Shown here: positions 1 to 6,142 of the stretch, piece by piece
Position numbering within the stretch: the first letter of the stretch is position 1
Layout: each line of letters starts with the position of its first letter
Assembly (NCBI GenBank): GCA_902465775.1
Contig: CABQOJ010000074.1
Location: 1 to 6,330 of the forward strand
Direction of reading: 5' to 3'
Length of the DNA: 6,330 nt
From: an uncultured Porphyromonas sp.
Lineage (GTDB): Bacteria > Bacteroidota > Bacteroidia > Bacteroidales > Porphyromonadaceae
The notes under the pieces: generated by a model
The model's database searches: none
What the model was told of the DNA's origin: nothing
What the model saw: the letters and a program-made list of their open reading frames with translations, nothing else
Program-made: the position numbers and the translations under genes

Positions 1-709
1 GCTCTGACTCGCCCTTGTAGTGTAGTACCGGCGTGGGGAGGTAGTAGTTGTGATAGCCCGCCCGCTCTATCGTATAGCAAAGATCAATATCCTCGCCATA
101 CATGAAGTAGCGCTCGTCCAGTCCGCCCACCGCTTGGTATAGTGCCCGCCTCATCATCAGGAAGGCACCCGTCAGCACCGGCACCTGCTGCACTTCGTCA
201 GGCGAGAGATGCCCCTGGTAGTAGCCATTGAGCCAAGCGGAGCGAGGTGCCAAGCGATAGAGACGTGTCAGGCGGCAGAAGCTATGCCACAGCGTAGGCA
301 CGCCCCGCTTGCTCTCGGGGTGCATCGCCCCAGACTGGTTAATGAGGCGAGGCCCTACGGCACCAGCCTCGGGATGGGTACGGAGGAAGGTCAAGCAGTA
401 CGACAGCGTTGACTCCCCGATTAGCGTATCAGGATTGAGCAACAAGAGATATTCGCCACGTGCCTCGGCAATGGCTTGGTTATTGCCACGAGCAAAGCCT
501 CCATTCGTCGGGCTCTCCAGTAGCTTAACCTTAGGCTCTGCGCCAAAAGCTGTGCGGAGACGAGCCATCGAGTCATCGCCCGAAGCATTGTCCAGCACGA
601 TCACCTCAGTCTCGCCCTCGATCAGGCGACAGCTAGCCAGCACCGAGCGAACCGCCTCGATGGTTAGCTGCGGTACCTTGTAGTTGACGAGGATGACCGA
701 GAGGAGCAT
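1..709 (-). CDS. GT2 family glycosyltransferase (COG1216-like), 3' end cut off by window
   Basis: Predicted inverting glycosyltransferase that moves a sugar from a nucleotide-sugar donor onto a glycan or lipid acceptor at the cytoplasmic face of the membrane, as rhamnosyltransferase-like enzymes do in polysaccharide synthesis. 236 residues are visible, starting MLLSVILVNYK. This shows the GT-A fold in order: the N-terminal beta strand (SVILVNY, 4-10), DNAS (40-43), NGGFARGNN (69-77), the metal/nucleotide-binding NPDT (92-95, the family's DxD equivalent), TGAFLMMRR (180-188), and GGLDERYFMYGEDIDL (195-210) with the acidic ED pair typical of the acceptor and catalytic site. A full member usually has about 300-350 residues, so roughly the last quarter lies outside the window. 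The start ATG is 18 bp after the tyrS stop and a GAAGGG tract precedes it, suggesting cotranscription with tyrS. Family is secure; donor and acceptor cannot be told. Confidence 0.93.
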   Translation of the reverse strand, partial: MLLSVILVNYKVPQLTIEAVRSVLASCRLIEGETEVIVLDNASGDDSMARLRTAFGAEPKVKLLESPTNGGFARGNNQAIAEARGEYLLLLNPDTLIGESTLSYCLTFLRTHPEAGAVGPRLINQSGAMHPESKRGVPTLWHSFCRLTRLYRLAPRSAWLNGYYQGHLSPDEVQQVPVLTGAFLMMRRALYQAVGGLDERYFMYGEDIDLCYTIERAGYHNYYLPTPVLHYKGESE

Positions 710-730
710 AGCACTACCCTTCTAGTGCTA
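709..730 (-). promoter_or_regulatory. Intercistronic hairpin at the tyrS stop / glycosyltransferase start
   Basis: Positions 709-716 (TAGCACTA on the plus strand) and 723-730 (TAGTGCTA) are a perfect 8-bp inverted repeat with a 6-nt loop. In the minus-strand mRNA the 5' arm contains the tyrS stop codon TAG (728-730), the loop is GAAGGG, a plausible ribosome-binding sequence, and the last paired base is the A of the glycosyltransferase ATG. A ribosome finishing tyrS would disrupt this stem, so translational coupling is a reasonable inference. The stem is short and partly AT, so it could also be chance. Confidence 0.4.
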
Positions 731-2038
731 GGCAGAGACCACGATGAGGTAGTAGTTCTTCTTGCCTCGCTGTACCAGCAGATAGCGACCAGCGATCAGG
801 TCATCGGTGGTGACTACGCAGTCTTGGTCAGCCACCTTCTCCTTGTTAAGGCTTATGCCGTTCGAGTCAATCAACTTGCGTAGCTCGCCCTTGGACTTAA
901 AGATCGGAGCGTGCTCCACCAGTAGATCTAGCAGCTTGACACCACCCGCCTGCTCTAGGAGCGTCCGTCCGACGTTGTAGTGTGGCACGCCTGCCATCAC
1001 CTCCTCGAGTAGCTCTTCGGGCATCTGGCGCAGTTGGTCGTGGGTGTTATTGCCAAAGAGTATCTGCCCAGCCGACATGCTCTGCTCGTAATCCTCACGT
1101 CCGTGAACCATGACCGTGAGCTCCTCCGCAAGCGTGTGCTGGAGGAGGCGCTCATGCGGAGCCTGACGGTGACGCTCTATGAGCGAATCAATCTCCTCTA
1201 GCGGGATGCTGGTAAAGATCTTGACAAAGCGCTCTGCGTCCTCGTCCGAGACGTTGAGCCAGAACTGGCAGAAAGTGTAGGGCGACGTGTAGCGACGATC
1301 TAGCCAGACATTGCCTTTCTCCGTCTTGCCAAACTTCGTGCCGTCCGCCTTCTTGATGAGCGGACAAGTCACGCCAAAGGCTTCGCCACCATCGATGCGA
1401 CGTATCAGCTCCGTGCCAGTCGTAATGTTGCCCCACTGATCGGAGCCACCCATCTGCACACGGCAACCGTACTCACGGTAGAGATGCAGGTAGTCGTAGC
1501 CCTGGAGGAGCTGGTAGGAGAACTCGGTGAAGGAGAGTCCCGCCTCGGCATTCGCCTCGAGACGACGCTTGACGCTATCCTTCGCCATCATATAGTTCAC
1601 CGTAATATGCTTACCGATGTCTCGGATGAAGTTGAGGAAACTGTAGTCCTTCATCCAGTCGTAGTTGTTGAGCAGTAGCGCCTTATTGGGAGCGTCCGAC
1701 TCAAAGTCCAGGAAGTGCCCCAGCTGCCGACCGATGCACTCCTGATTGTGTCGGAGCGTGTCCATGTCAAGGAGGTTACGCTCCTGGGACTTCATCGAGG
1801 GGTCGCCAATCATACCGGTAGCTCCACCCAGTAGAGCTATCGGTCTGTGCCCAGCACGCTGTAAGTGCCGCAGCATCATCACGCCGACCAGGTGACCGAT
1901 GTGGAGCGAGTCAGCCGTCGGGTCAAAGCCCACGTAGGCCGTCGTCAGATGCTCTGTGAGTTGCTCTTCGGTGCCTGGCATGATGTTATGAATCATCCCA
2001 CGCGCCTTCAGTTCGCTAATCAGTGAGGAGTGGCTCAT
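728..2038 (-). CDS. tyrS: Tyrosyl-tRNA synthetase (TyrRS)
   Basis: Cytoplasmic class Ic aminoacyl-tRNA synthetase that activates tyrosine with ATP and charges tRNA-Tyr. At 436 residues it is full length for the bacterial TyrS type (about 420-430). Visible motifs: the tyrosine-pocket strand with Tyr35 in TAYVGFDPT (33-41); the class I HIGH signature, here HIGH at 46-49; [12 protein letters not shown] (175-186), with the tyrosine-contacting Tyr175, Gln179 and Asp182; GGSDQWGNI (197-205); and the KMSKS-loop equivalent KFGKT (235-239), which is the form E. coli-type TyrRS uses. The C-terminal S4-like RNA-binding domain spans about 368-436 ([15 protein letters not shown]). The start [10 protein letters not shown] fits the family and a Bacteroidetes -7 box lies about 30 bp upstream. 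No T-box leader fits in the short 5' region. All key catalytic residues are intact. Confidence 0.98.
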   Translation of the reverse strand: MSHSSLISELKARGMIHNIMPGTEEQLTEHLTTAYVGFDPTADSLHIGHLVGVMMLRHLQRAGHRPIALLGGATGMIGDPSMKSQERNLLDMDTLRHNQECIGRQLGHFLDFESDAPNKALLLNNYDWMKDYSFLNFIRDIGKHITVNYMMAKDSVKRRLEANAEAGLSFTEFSYQLLQGYDYLHLYREYGCRVQMGGSDQWGNITTGTELIRRIDGGEAFGVTCPLIKKADGTKFGKTEKGNVWLDRRYTSPYTFCQFWLNVSDEDAERFVKIFTSIPLEEIDSLIERHRQAPHERLLQHTLAEELTVMVHGREDYEQSMSAGQILFGNNTHDQLRQMPEELLEEVMAGVPHYNVGRTLLEQAGGVKLLDLLVEHAPIFKSKGELRKLIDSNGISLNKEKVADQDCVVTTDDLIAGRYLLVQRGKKNYYLIVVSA

Positions 2039-2066
2039 AGTTATTCGTTATCTGTTTGTTAGGTCA

Positions 2067-2074
2067 CAAAGATA
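2067..2074 (-). promoter_or_regulatory. Putative Bacteroidetes sigma-ABfr -7 box of tyrS
   Basis: Read on the minus strand the sequence is TATCTTTG, an exact match to the Bacteroidetes -7 consensus TAnnTTTG, ending 28 bases before the tyrS ATG. That would give a leader of roughly 20 nt. I do not see a good -33 TTTG at the expected spacing of about 20 nt; the nearest TTG is about 26 nt upstream, next to the 14-bp palindrome. The assignment therefore rests on the -7 match and position. Confidence 0.5.
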
Positions 2075-2097
2075 CGAATTTGCTAGTTAATAGACCT

Positions 2098-2111
2098 TTC
2101 CAACGTTGGAA
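2098..2111. promoter_or_regulatory. Perfect 14-bp palindrome upstream of the tyrS promoter
   Basis: TTCCAACGTTGGAA is a perfect dyad centred at 2104/2105, about 30 bp upstream of the putative tyrS -7 box, that is near -40 to -50. This is a plausible place for an operator or activator site. Its right half merges into the first GGAAC module of the adjacent repeat, so it may instead be part of that repeat element. No known regulator is recognised. Confidence 0.35.
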
Positions 2112-2168
2112 CCGAAGAGTTCCCCTCTTGGAACCGAAAAGTTCCAAGAGGGGAACTCTTTTTGGAAC
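2106..2168. repeat. GGAAC/GTTCC repeat element with perfect 20-bp inverted repeat
   Basis: Positions 2115-2134 and 2141-2160 are perfect reverse complements (20 bp) around a 6-nt loop, CGAAAA. The left part also carries two direct copies of an 18-nt unit, TTGGAACCGAARAGTTCC, at 2106-2123 and 2128-2145, with one difference. Each unit can itself fold through GGAAC/GTTCC. A further GGAAC follows at 2164-2168. On the plus strand the stem runs straight into TTTTT (2159-2163), which looks like an intrinsic terminator, but no plus-strand gene precedes it. It lies between the end of the triple-repeat lipoprotein gene and the tyrS promoter. The modular build suggests an interspersed intergenic repeat; a secondary terminator is the alternative. 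Confidence 0.7.
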
Positions 2169-2169
2169 T

Positions 2170-2287
2170 CGTATGTGCTAGAAAGAGAGCACGATACGAT
2201 CGCTTCGGCAGACCTCTTCCACTCTCCAGCTCCGCTAAGGTTACAGCACGAGCTGCCGAGACATCTTTCTCTCCCCCTCAAACGACA
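2170..2287. other. Non-coding intergenic stretch with weak secondary structure
   Basis: This completes the 319-bp gap between the lipoprotein gene and tyrS (2039-2357). No convincing gene is visible on either strand. A small imperfect hairpin is possible at 2170-2179/2188-2198 (10 bp with one bulged G), and weaker, mutually exclusive pairings exist at 2205-2211/2253-2259 and 2227-2232/2250-2255. With no recognisable promoter in front, these are not enough to call an RNA gene. Confidence 0.3.
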
Positions 2288-2321
2288 ACGGGCGGACTCA
2301 CTACATGGTGAGCCCGCCCGT
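2288..2321 (-). terminator. Probable terminator of the triple-repeat lipoprotein gene
   Basis: A 14-bp stem with a 6-nt loop (arms 2288-2301 and 2308-2321) lies 36 bp beyond the lipoprotein stop codon. It is GC-rich (GGGCGG paired with CCGCCC). The one non-complementary position, A2296 opposite C2313 on the plus strand, becomes a U-G wobble in the minus-strand RNA, so the stem is fully paired only in the transcript of the upstream gene. The downstream RNA (UGUCGUUUG) is only moderately U-rich, so this is not a textbook intrinsic terminator, but position and strand fit. Confidence 0.65.
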
Positions 2322-2357
2322 ACTATTATGGTCGATGTTATATCGCTCAGTCTAGCG

Positions 2358-3812
2358 CTATCGCATCAGGCGTCGTGCCAGTGAGGTCGATGAGGTACCG
2401 AAGTTCTCGATAGGACCGAAGCTGACACTAGGCAAGAAGATGGTACCGTCATCTATCTGTGCCATCACGCCCTGAGCCTCGTTGACGTAAGTAGGCAGTG
2501 CGATCGTTCTCTTCTTGTCAAAGACGAATCCGCTACGCTCCAAGGCGGCTATCAGAGCGGGCGAGCGAAGTGCCTTTGTGTCTGAACAGAGGACTATCGC
2601 AGAGCCATAGAGCGACTCGTCCTTCTCTGATGGGAATAAGATGATGGACGGGAAGTACTTGCAGCGTGTCTGAACGCCCTGGAAGGGTAGCTCGTTAGAG
2701 AGCATATCCAAGACTGCAGCCGTATAGGGTTGGTCAGCATACTTCTTCATGACATCTTCTATCTTCTCCTTCTCAAAGCCAAAGAGTGGCATCGGGAAGT
2801 CTACCTCATCGTAGGGGAGCTGCCCCTCTAGCTCACTGTTGTAGTAGAACTGGATCCCTGGGCGGAAGGTCTTTTTAGCCTCTGCGTTCTTAGGAATGTT
2901 CATCTCTACATGGGCAATGAGCATGGTTGCCTTATCATAATAGATAGGATTGCCTCCCTTGTCGTTGAGACCTGAGGCGCTAAAGCCCTGAGCCTTGAGG
3001 TAAGTGTCGACCTGCTCAGGCGTAGGACGGTGGAGCGTGTCGCAAGAGATCTTGCACTCCTCGAGGAAGTGGTTGGTCTTAAGGTCTAGCCAGTAAGTCA
3101 CTTCATTGTAGACCTCATGGCCAGTCTTGAACTTGAAGACGCCCTTGTCAGGCTTGCTCGCCTCAGCATCGAAAGTGTGTCCCATGCGAGCCTCGAAGAG
3201 CTGAACCATCTCAAGGGTAGCTCCGTAAGGTAGGAGGGGCATCCAGATACCGGTAGTCTGATCCTGAAGAGGATCGACGCGTAGCCAGCTGGTCTTCTTG
3301 TTGTCATTGTTAGCCCACCAGAAGATAGGCTCGGTCTGCTCGCCATCTACGAGGACAACAGAGGAAACGCGGCTACCACGTGGTGCGCTGGTGTAGATCT
3401 CCTCCGAAGCCTTGGCGGTGCGAAGGTTGCTCTTGACGAAGCCATTGTTGAGCAGATACTCGTCGATGAACTGCTTGGCGGTCTCTTGCGAAGCAAACTG
3501 TACGCGAGCGACCTGATAGAGGCCAGCCCGGTCAAAGTAGTAGACGATCTCTTGTACCGCCTTGGTGTCTTGAGGCGTAGCGGTCAGGGTCATCAGCTCT
3601 TCTGAGCGCTCAACCTTGTTGCCACGATCCTTTTCGATCTGAGTCACCTCGTCAAGGGTGATGCCGTAGCGCTCGATGGGGAGCATCCACTGTGAGATCC
3701 GCTCAGGCCCCTGAGGCGTGTCACCGCCCGTGATGGGGTTGTCAACATCACAACTCGTGAAGGTGAAGAGTCCTGCTATGAGGAGCAGGAGGATTGATGT
3801 GATTCTTTTCAT
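2358..3812 (-). CDS. Lipoprotein with three tandem copies of one domain, function unknown
   Basis: I do not recognise a named family. The start MKRITSILLLLIAGLFTFTSC is a clear signal-peptidase-II signal: basic n-region, hydrophobic core, lipobox FTSC with Cys21 as the lipidated residue. It is probably carried to the outer membrane. The mature part of about 460 residues resolves by eye into three diverged copies of one domain: about 42-167, 190-325 and 340-468. Each opens with (W)MP/L-x-hydrophobic-x-YG or FG followed by a Glu-rich helix (ITLDEVTQIEKDRG; ATLEMVQLFEARMG; EKIEDVMKKYAD). Each then has aromatic strands, a helix ending in NGF/QGF/SGF (123-125, 275-277, 427-429), a Tyr-containing strand, and closing strands (VVLVDGEQTEPIFWWA; HVEMN...IQFYY; AQIDDGTIFLPSVSF). 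It starts 56 bp after the serpin stop and is probably in the same transcript; a stem at 2288-2321 ends it. No catalytic motif is evident, which favours a binding or structural role. Confidence 0.9.
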   Translation of the reverse strand: MKRITSILLLLIAGLFTFTSCDVDNPITGGDTPQGPERISQWMLPIERYGITLDEVTQIEKDRGNKVERSEELMTLTATPQDTKAVQEIVYYFDRAGLYQVARVQFASQETAKQFIDEYLLNNGFVKSNLRTAKASEEIYTSAPRGSRVSSVVLVDGEQTEPIFWWANNDNKKTSWLRVDPLQDQTTGIWMPLLPYGATLEMVQLFEARMGHTFDAEASKPDKGVFKFKTGHEVYNEVTYWLDLKTNHFLEECKISCDTLHRPTPEQVDTYLKAQGFSASGLNDKGGNPIYYDKATMLIAHVEMNIPKNAEAKKTFRPGIQFYYNSELEGQLPYDEVDFPMPLFGFEKEKIEDVMKKYADQPYTAAVLDMLSNELPFQGVQTRCKYFPSIILFPSEKDESLYGSAIVLCSDTKALRSPALIAALERSGFVFDKKRTIALPTYVNEAQGVMAQIDDGTIFLPSVSFGPIENFGTSSTSLARRLMR

Positions 3813-3868
3813 AGGGGAAACGTTTTATAGTTAGACTGTTTAGTGTGTATATGTTCGCTTAGCACGCA

Positions 3869-5266
3869 TCATCGGCGCAGTGTGTTGATGGCCGCGATGA
3901 AGAGTATCTTGCCCGTCTCGGGGTGTACGATAGAAGCAAAGAATGGTCTGTCGAAGGCGATGCTACGAGTCTCAAGCGGGTCACCTACACCAGGCATCAC
4001 GGTGCCTATAACCGTTGCAGCGGCTCCCTCGACGCCCTTCTCATTCCACTGGAGTGTCGCTTGGTGGTATAGACGGTTCTGCCGACCCGGCTGCTCGCTC
4101 ATCTGCTGCGCTAGAAACTTCGGGTCAAACATACGGCTGAGCTCCGTGAGAGGTACACCCAGCGTCTTGCATAGTCCTAGTCCCATCAGCTCAGGCGTCA
4201 GGTCTAGCGTGGGGATCCCAGCGTTCAGGCGGGGCAGTCGTATATCTAGTGCGTAGTGCTTGCCAGCCGTGGTGAATTTGCGTAGCTCTTCGGTTGTCGG
4301 TAGGCTCTGGGAGAGCGGTAGCGTACGGTCTTTCGGTAAGATGAGCAGCATACGAAATGGTGTCTCACCATGCTCTCGCATCTCCTCACTGGCCAGTAGG
4401 CCTACGGAAAGCGCCTCAAAGCGATCATCGGCAAAGTAGTCGATGGAGGTGTCATTGTAGATCGACATCATCATAGCCGGCTCCTCCTCGCCAGTGGCAT
4501 TGGTGAACTTACCCGCTTGGGTGCGCTCTTCGCTCGTCTTCCATTGCCACGCTGCTGCAAAGAATGCGGTATTGACTAGGAAGGCAAGCGGGTCTTGCTC
4601 TACAGCATGACTAGGTTCTAGCATGCGCGGTATCTTGCCGTAGGTCTTGCGGCTGATCCAAGCATTGACCGCCTCGTATGAGGCTGGATCGCTGAGGTCA
4701 AGCGTTGCTGTGGAGGCTCCAAAGAAGTCAAAAAGTTGCTGTGGGTAGGACTTGATCAAGTGACTTTGATACTTTGAGGAGACCCAAAAGCTATTGGACG
4801 GGAAGTAGCAGGCGTATTCACCCGCACTACACATCACCTTGTTGAGCTGCTGGACATACTTTGCTACAGAGGCAATGCTCTGTGTAGCGGGTAGCTTCAG
4901 AGCCGATCTGTATTCATCAAAAGCTTCGTCCGACAGACCTGTCGCATTCATCCCAAGGGCCGTCTCGATAGAGATCGGTGAGAGCACAAGGTTAGCACTG
5001 GAAGCCCGATTCTCCAGAAGAGCCCCAAAGAGCTTAAGGCTAAAGGCATTGCCAGCCTCTACCAGAGGCATGCTCTCTGCGGGGAGAGGGGCCTGAGACA
5101 TGTTAGGGGTCTTAGGCATAGGCGTACCGGCTGCGGGAGCCTTGCCGCCAACTAAGAAAGTGATAGGACCCTCCTTGGGGTCTCGCAGCTCCTCGTCGCA
5201 AGCGCTCAGTGTGACAAGTGCCACCGCAAGCGTTAGGATTAAGCCAAAAGTCGAACTATACTTCAT
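3869..5266 (-). CDS. Lipid-anchored serpin (serine/cysteine protease inhibitor)
   Basis: Serpins trap target proteases by a suicide mechanism after cleavage of their reactive centre loop. The N-terminus MKYSSTFGLILTLAVALVTLSAC is a lipoprotein signal with lipobox LSAC and Cys23. Acidic residues follow at once (CDEEL), a feature that in Bacteroidetes often goes with surface display. A Pro/Gly/Ala-rich stretch (about 40-68) looks like a tether before the serpin body (about 72-465). Family landmarks: NLVLSPISIETALGMNATG (92-110), LVNTAFFAAAWQW (230-242), FRMLLILPKD (304-313), LPRLN (344-348), and the loop hinge NEKGVEGAAATVIG (408-421). The near-C-terminal signature is FDRPFFASI (438-446). The small residues at hinge positions P12-P9 (GAAA) favour an inhibitory serpin, though P14 is Val rather than the usual Thr/Ser. 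Cys146 and Cys153 could form a disulfide. A Tannerella serpin, miropin, is a known precedent among oral Bacteroidales. Target protease cannot be read from the sequence. Confidence 0.95.
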   Translation of the reverse strand: MKYSSTFGLILTLAVALVTLSACDEELRDPKEGPITFLVGGKAPAAGTPMPKTPNMSQAPLPAESMPLVEAGNAFSLKLFGALLENRASSANLVLSPISIETALGMNATGLSDEAFDEYRSALKLPATQSIASVAKYVQQLNKVMCSAGEYACYFPSNSFWVSSKYQSHLIKSYPQQLFDFFGASTATLDLSDPASYEAVNAWISRKTYGKIPRMLEPSHAVEQDPLAFLVNTAFFAAAWQWKTSEERTQAGKFTNATGEEEPAMMMSIYNDTSIDYFADDRFEALSVGLLASEEMREHGETPFRMLLILPKDRTLPLSQSLPTTEELRKFTTAGKHYALDIRLPRLNAGIPTLDLTPELMGLGLCKTLGVPLTELSRMFDPKFLAQQMSEQPGRQNRLYHQATLQWNEKGVEGAAATVIGTVMPGVGDPLETRSIAFDRPFFASIVHPETGKILFIAAINTLRR

Positions 5267-5308
5267 CGGTTATACTAGTTAGTTGTTGCATTTATAGCGT
5301 TAGCAGTC

Positions 5309-5341
5309 TTACTTGGCGACTACTACCTTGAGCATGAATCG
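5309..5341 (-). pseudogene. Orphan remnant of a T9SS sorting-domain 3' end
   Basis: Read on the minus strand this gives RFMLKVVVAK followed by TAA, the characteristic last residues of a type A T9SS C-terminal domain; compare ILTLKVVVSK at the end of the gene at 6114. The frame is closed by a TGA at 5366-5368 and has no upstream coding sequence, so it is not a functional gene. Positions 5307-5337 match 6112-6142 at 29 of 31 bases. It lies between the low-GC lipoprotein gene and the serpin gene, in the serpin 5' region. The simplest reading is a leftover of a deleted cargo gene or a recombination scar. Confidence 0.6.
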
Positions 5342-5379
5342 TCTCATTAGTAGTAGAGGCAAGATTCATTTGTAGCTGG

Positions 5380-6096
5380 CTAGAAGAGGACTTTTTGTTG
5401 CCCATACATGTTCCAGAACTTATCCACAGCTCTAAGAGGGCAGTAAGGTTGATATACCACCTTAGTAGCTCCAGAGCAATCAGTCGTCTCACTTCTCGTA
5501 GAAATAAACTGATACGTAGGATAATTGGAGAAAGCTGAAATGTAGAAGTCGTTATAAACTCTCGTCACAGTGCCATCTTTCTCATTTAGAGAATAGGTAA
5601 TGACATTGGTAAAGTGTATAGGACTTGTTTCTTCGGTGAACTCAACCTTTGCAGGTCTACGTTTAGTCGGCTTATCACTCAAGTCACAGGACGTAAACAC
5701 CTGATCTAGGATGCTATACTCTCCGAAGAGCTTGTAAGAGCCAGGAGGAATAACGACTAATTGCTCTGTGAGCGCTGTTCCATTGGAAAGAACATATTCG
5801 CTTGTCTTATCGCAATCTTTAGCATGCCCATTAACCACAAGAAAGCAGCGGTTCTTGTGCACGAAGAGGTCTTTATCTGTTTTATTCGTTACCGTGAAGG
5901 CGGCACTTCCTCCTTGAGCCCAAAAGTCGTACTCTATAAAGCAATTCGCATCCTCATAGACAAGCTTATCAGCCGTCTGTCTCATGGGAGATGTCGACTT
6001 TACTGATGCTACTTGATAGTAGGTCGTTGCACAAGATGAGGACAGCAACAAAACAGCAAAAGCAAGTAGGATAGGATGTATTTTAGTCATAGCCAT
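5380..6096 (-). CDS. Conserved-type Bacteroidales lipoprotein, function unknown, low GC
   Basis: A 238-residue lipoprotein. The signal is MAMTKIHPILLAFAVLLLSSSC, with lipobox SSSC and Cys22 lipidated; starting at the second Met (ATG at 6088-6090) gives an equally good, perhaps more typical, signal MTKIHP. The mature region resembles a hypothetical lipoprotein type I recall from Bacteroides and Prevotella, with LVYEDANCFIEYDFWAQGG (45-63), AFTVTNKTDKDLFVHKNRCFLVVNG (66-90) and VVIPPGSYKLFGEYSI (114-129). This pattern suggests a beta-sandwich. Seven cysteines occur (22, 52, 84, 95, 137, 207, 219), so disulfides are possible. Hand count over 5461-6000 gives about 43% GC, against roughly 52-60% in sampled rows of the serpin and tyrS, which hints at transfer. 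It starts 17 bp after the stop of the T9SS cargo gene and may be cotranscribed with it. No function is assigned. Confidence 0.85.
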   Translation of the reverse strand: MAMTKIHPILLAFAVLLLSSSCATTYYQVASVKSTSPMRQTADKLVYEDANCFIEYDFWAQGGSAAFTVTNKTDKDLFVHKNRCFLVVNGHAKDCDKTSEYVLSNGTALTEQLVVIPPGSYKLFGEYSILDQVFTSCDLSDKPTKRRPAKVEFTEETSPIHFTNVITYSLNEKDGTVTRVYNDFYISAFSNYPTYQFISTRSETTDCSGATKVVYQPYCPLRAVDKFWNMYGQQKVLF

Positions 6097-6111
6097 GTAT
6101 TGAGAGTTATT

Positions 6112-6142
6112 TCTTACTTGGAGACTACTACCTTGAGCGTGA
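6112..6142. repeat. 31-nt direct repeat, copy A (partner at 5307-5337)
   Basis: This stretch covers the last codons and stop of the T9SS sorting domain and matches 5307-5337 with two differences (A6122/C5317 and G6139/A5334). The two copies are in direct orientation about 805 bp apart and bracket the low-GC lipoprotein gene exactly. Beyond the 31 nt, similarity stops on both sides. Part of it may reflect conserved coding of the LKVVV strand, but near-identity including synonymous positions argues for shared descent. Confidence 0.7.

Noticed and set aside
309..683. Plus-strand open frame of 124 codons opposite the glycosyltransferase
   Set aside because: The minus-strand frame encodes all GT2 motifs over the same bases; this frame has low-complexity Ser/Arg-rich content and no recognisable motif, so it is a shadow.
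2039..2066. T-box riboswitch or other tRNA-sensing leader before tyrS
   Set aside because: The leader after the putative -7 box is only about 20 nt and no T-box sequence or specifier stem can be found; such leaders are not typical of Bacteroidetes.
2106..2168. CRISPR array
   Set aside because: Only two 18-nt copies occur with 4 bases between them, with no spacer-length intervals and no cas genes.
2106..2384. Plus-strand open frame of 92 codons in the intergenic region
   Set aside because: It is made of the hairpin repeat and the terminator stem translated, and runs into the 3' end of the lipoprotein gene; no protein-like pattern.
3843..4256. Plus-strand open frame of 137 codons opposite the serpin 3' end
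   Set aside because: It overlaps the serpin reactive loop and C-terminal core in antisense and reads as compositional noise.
5334..5369. 7-bp inverted repeat (5334-5340/5363-5369) as terminator of the low-GC lipoprotein gene
   Set aside because: The loop is 22 nt, the stem is AT-rich, there is no U-tract, and it competes with a crossing CTACTAC/GTAGTAG pairing; too weak to call.
5292..5492. Minus-strand 66-codon frame between the serpin and the low-GC lipoprotein
   Set aside because: It overlaps the lipoprotein 3' end in another frame, and over the CTD-like segment the meaningful frame (RFMLKVVVAK-stop) is a different one.
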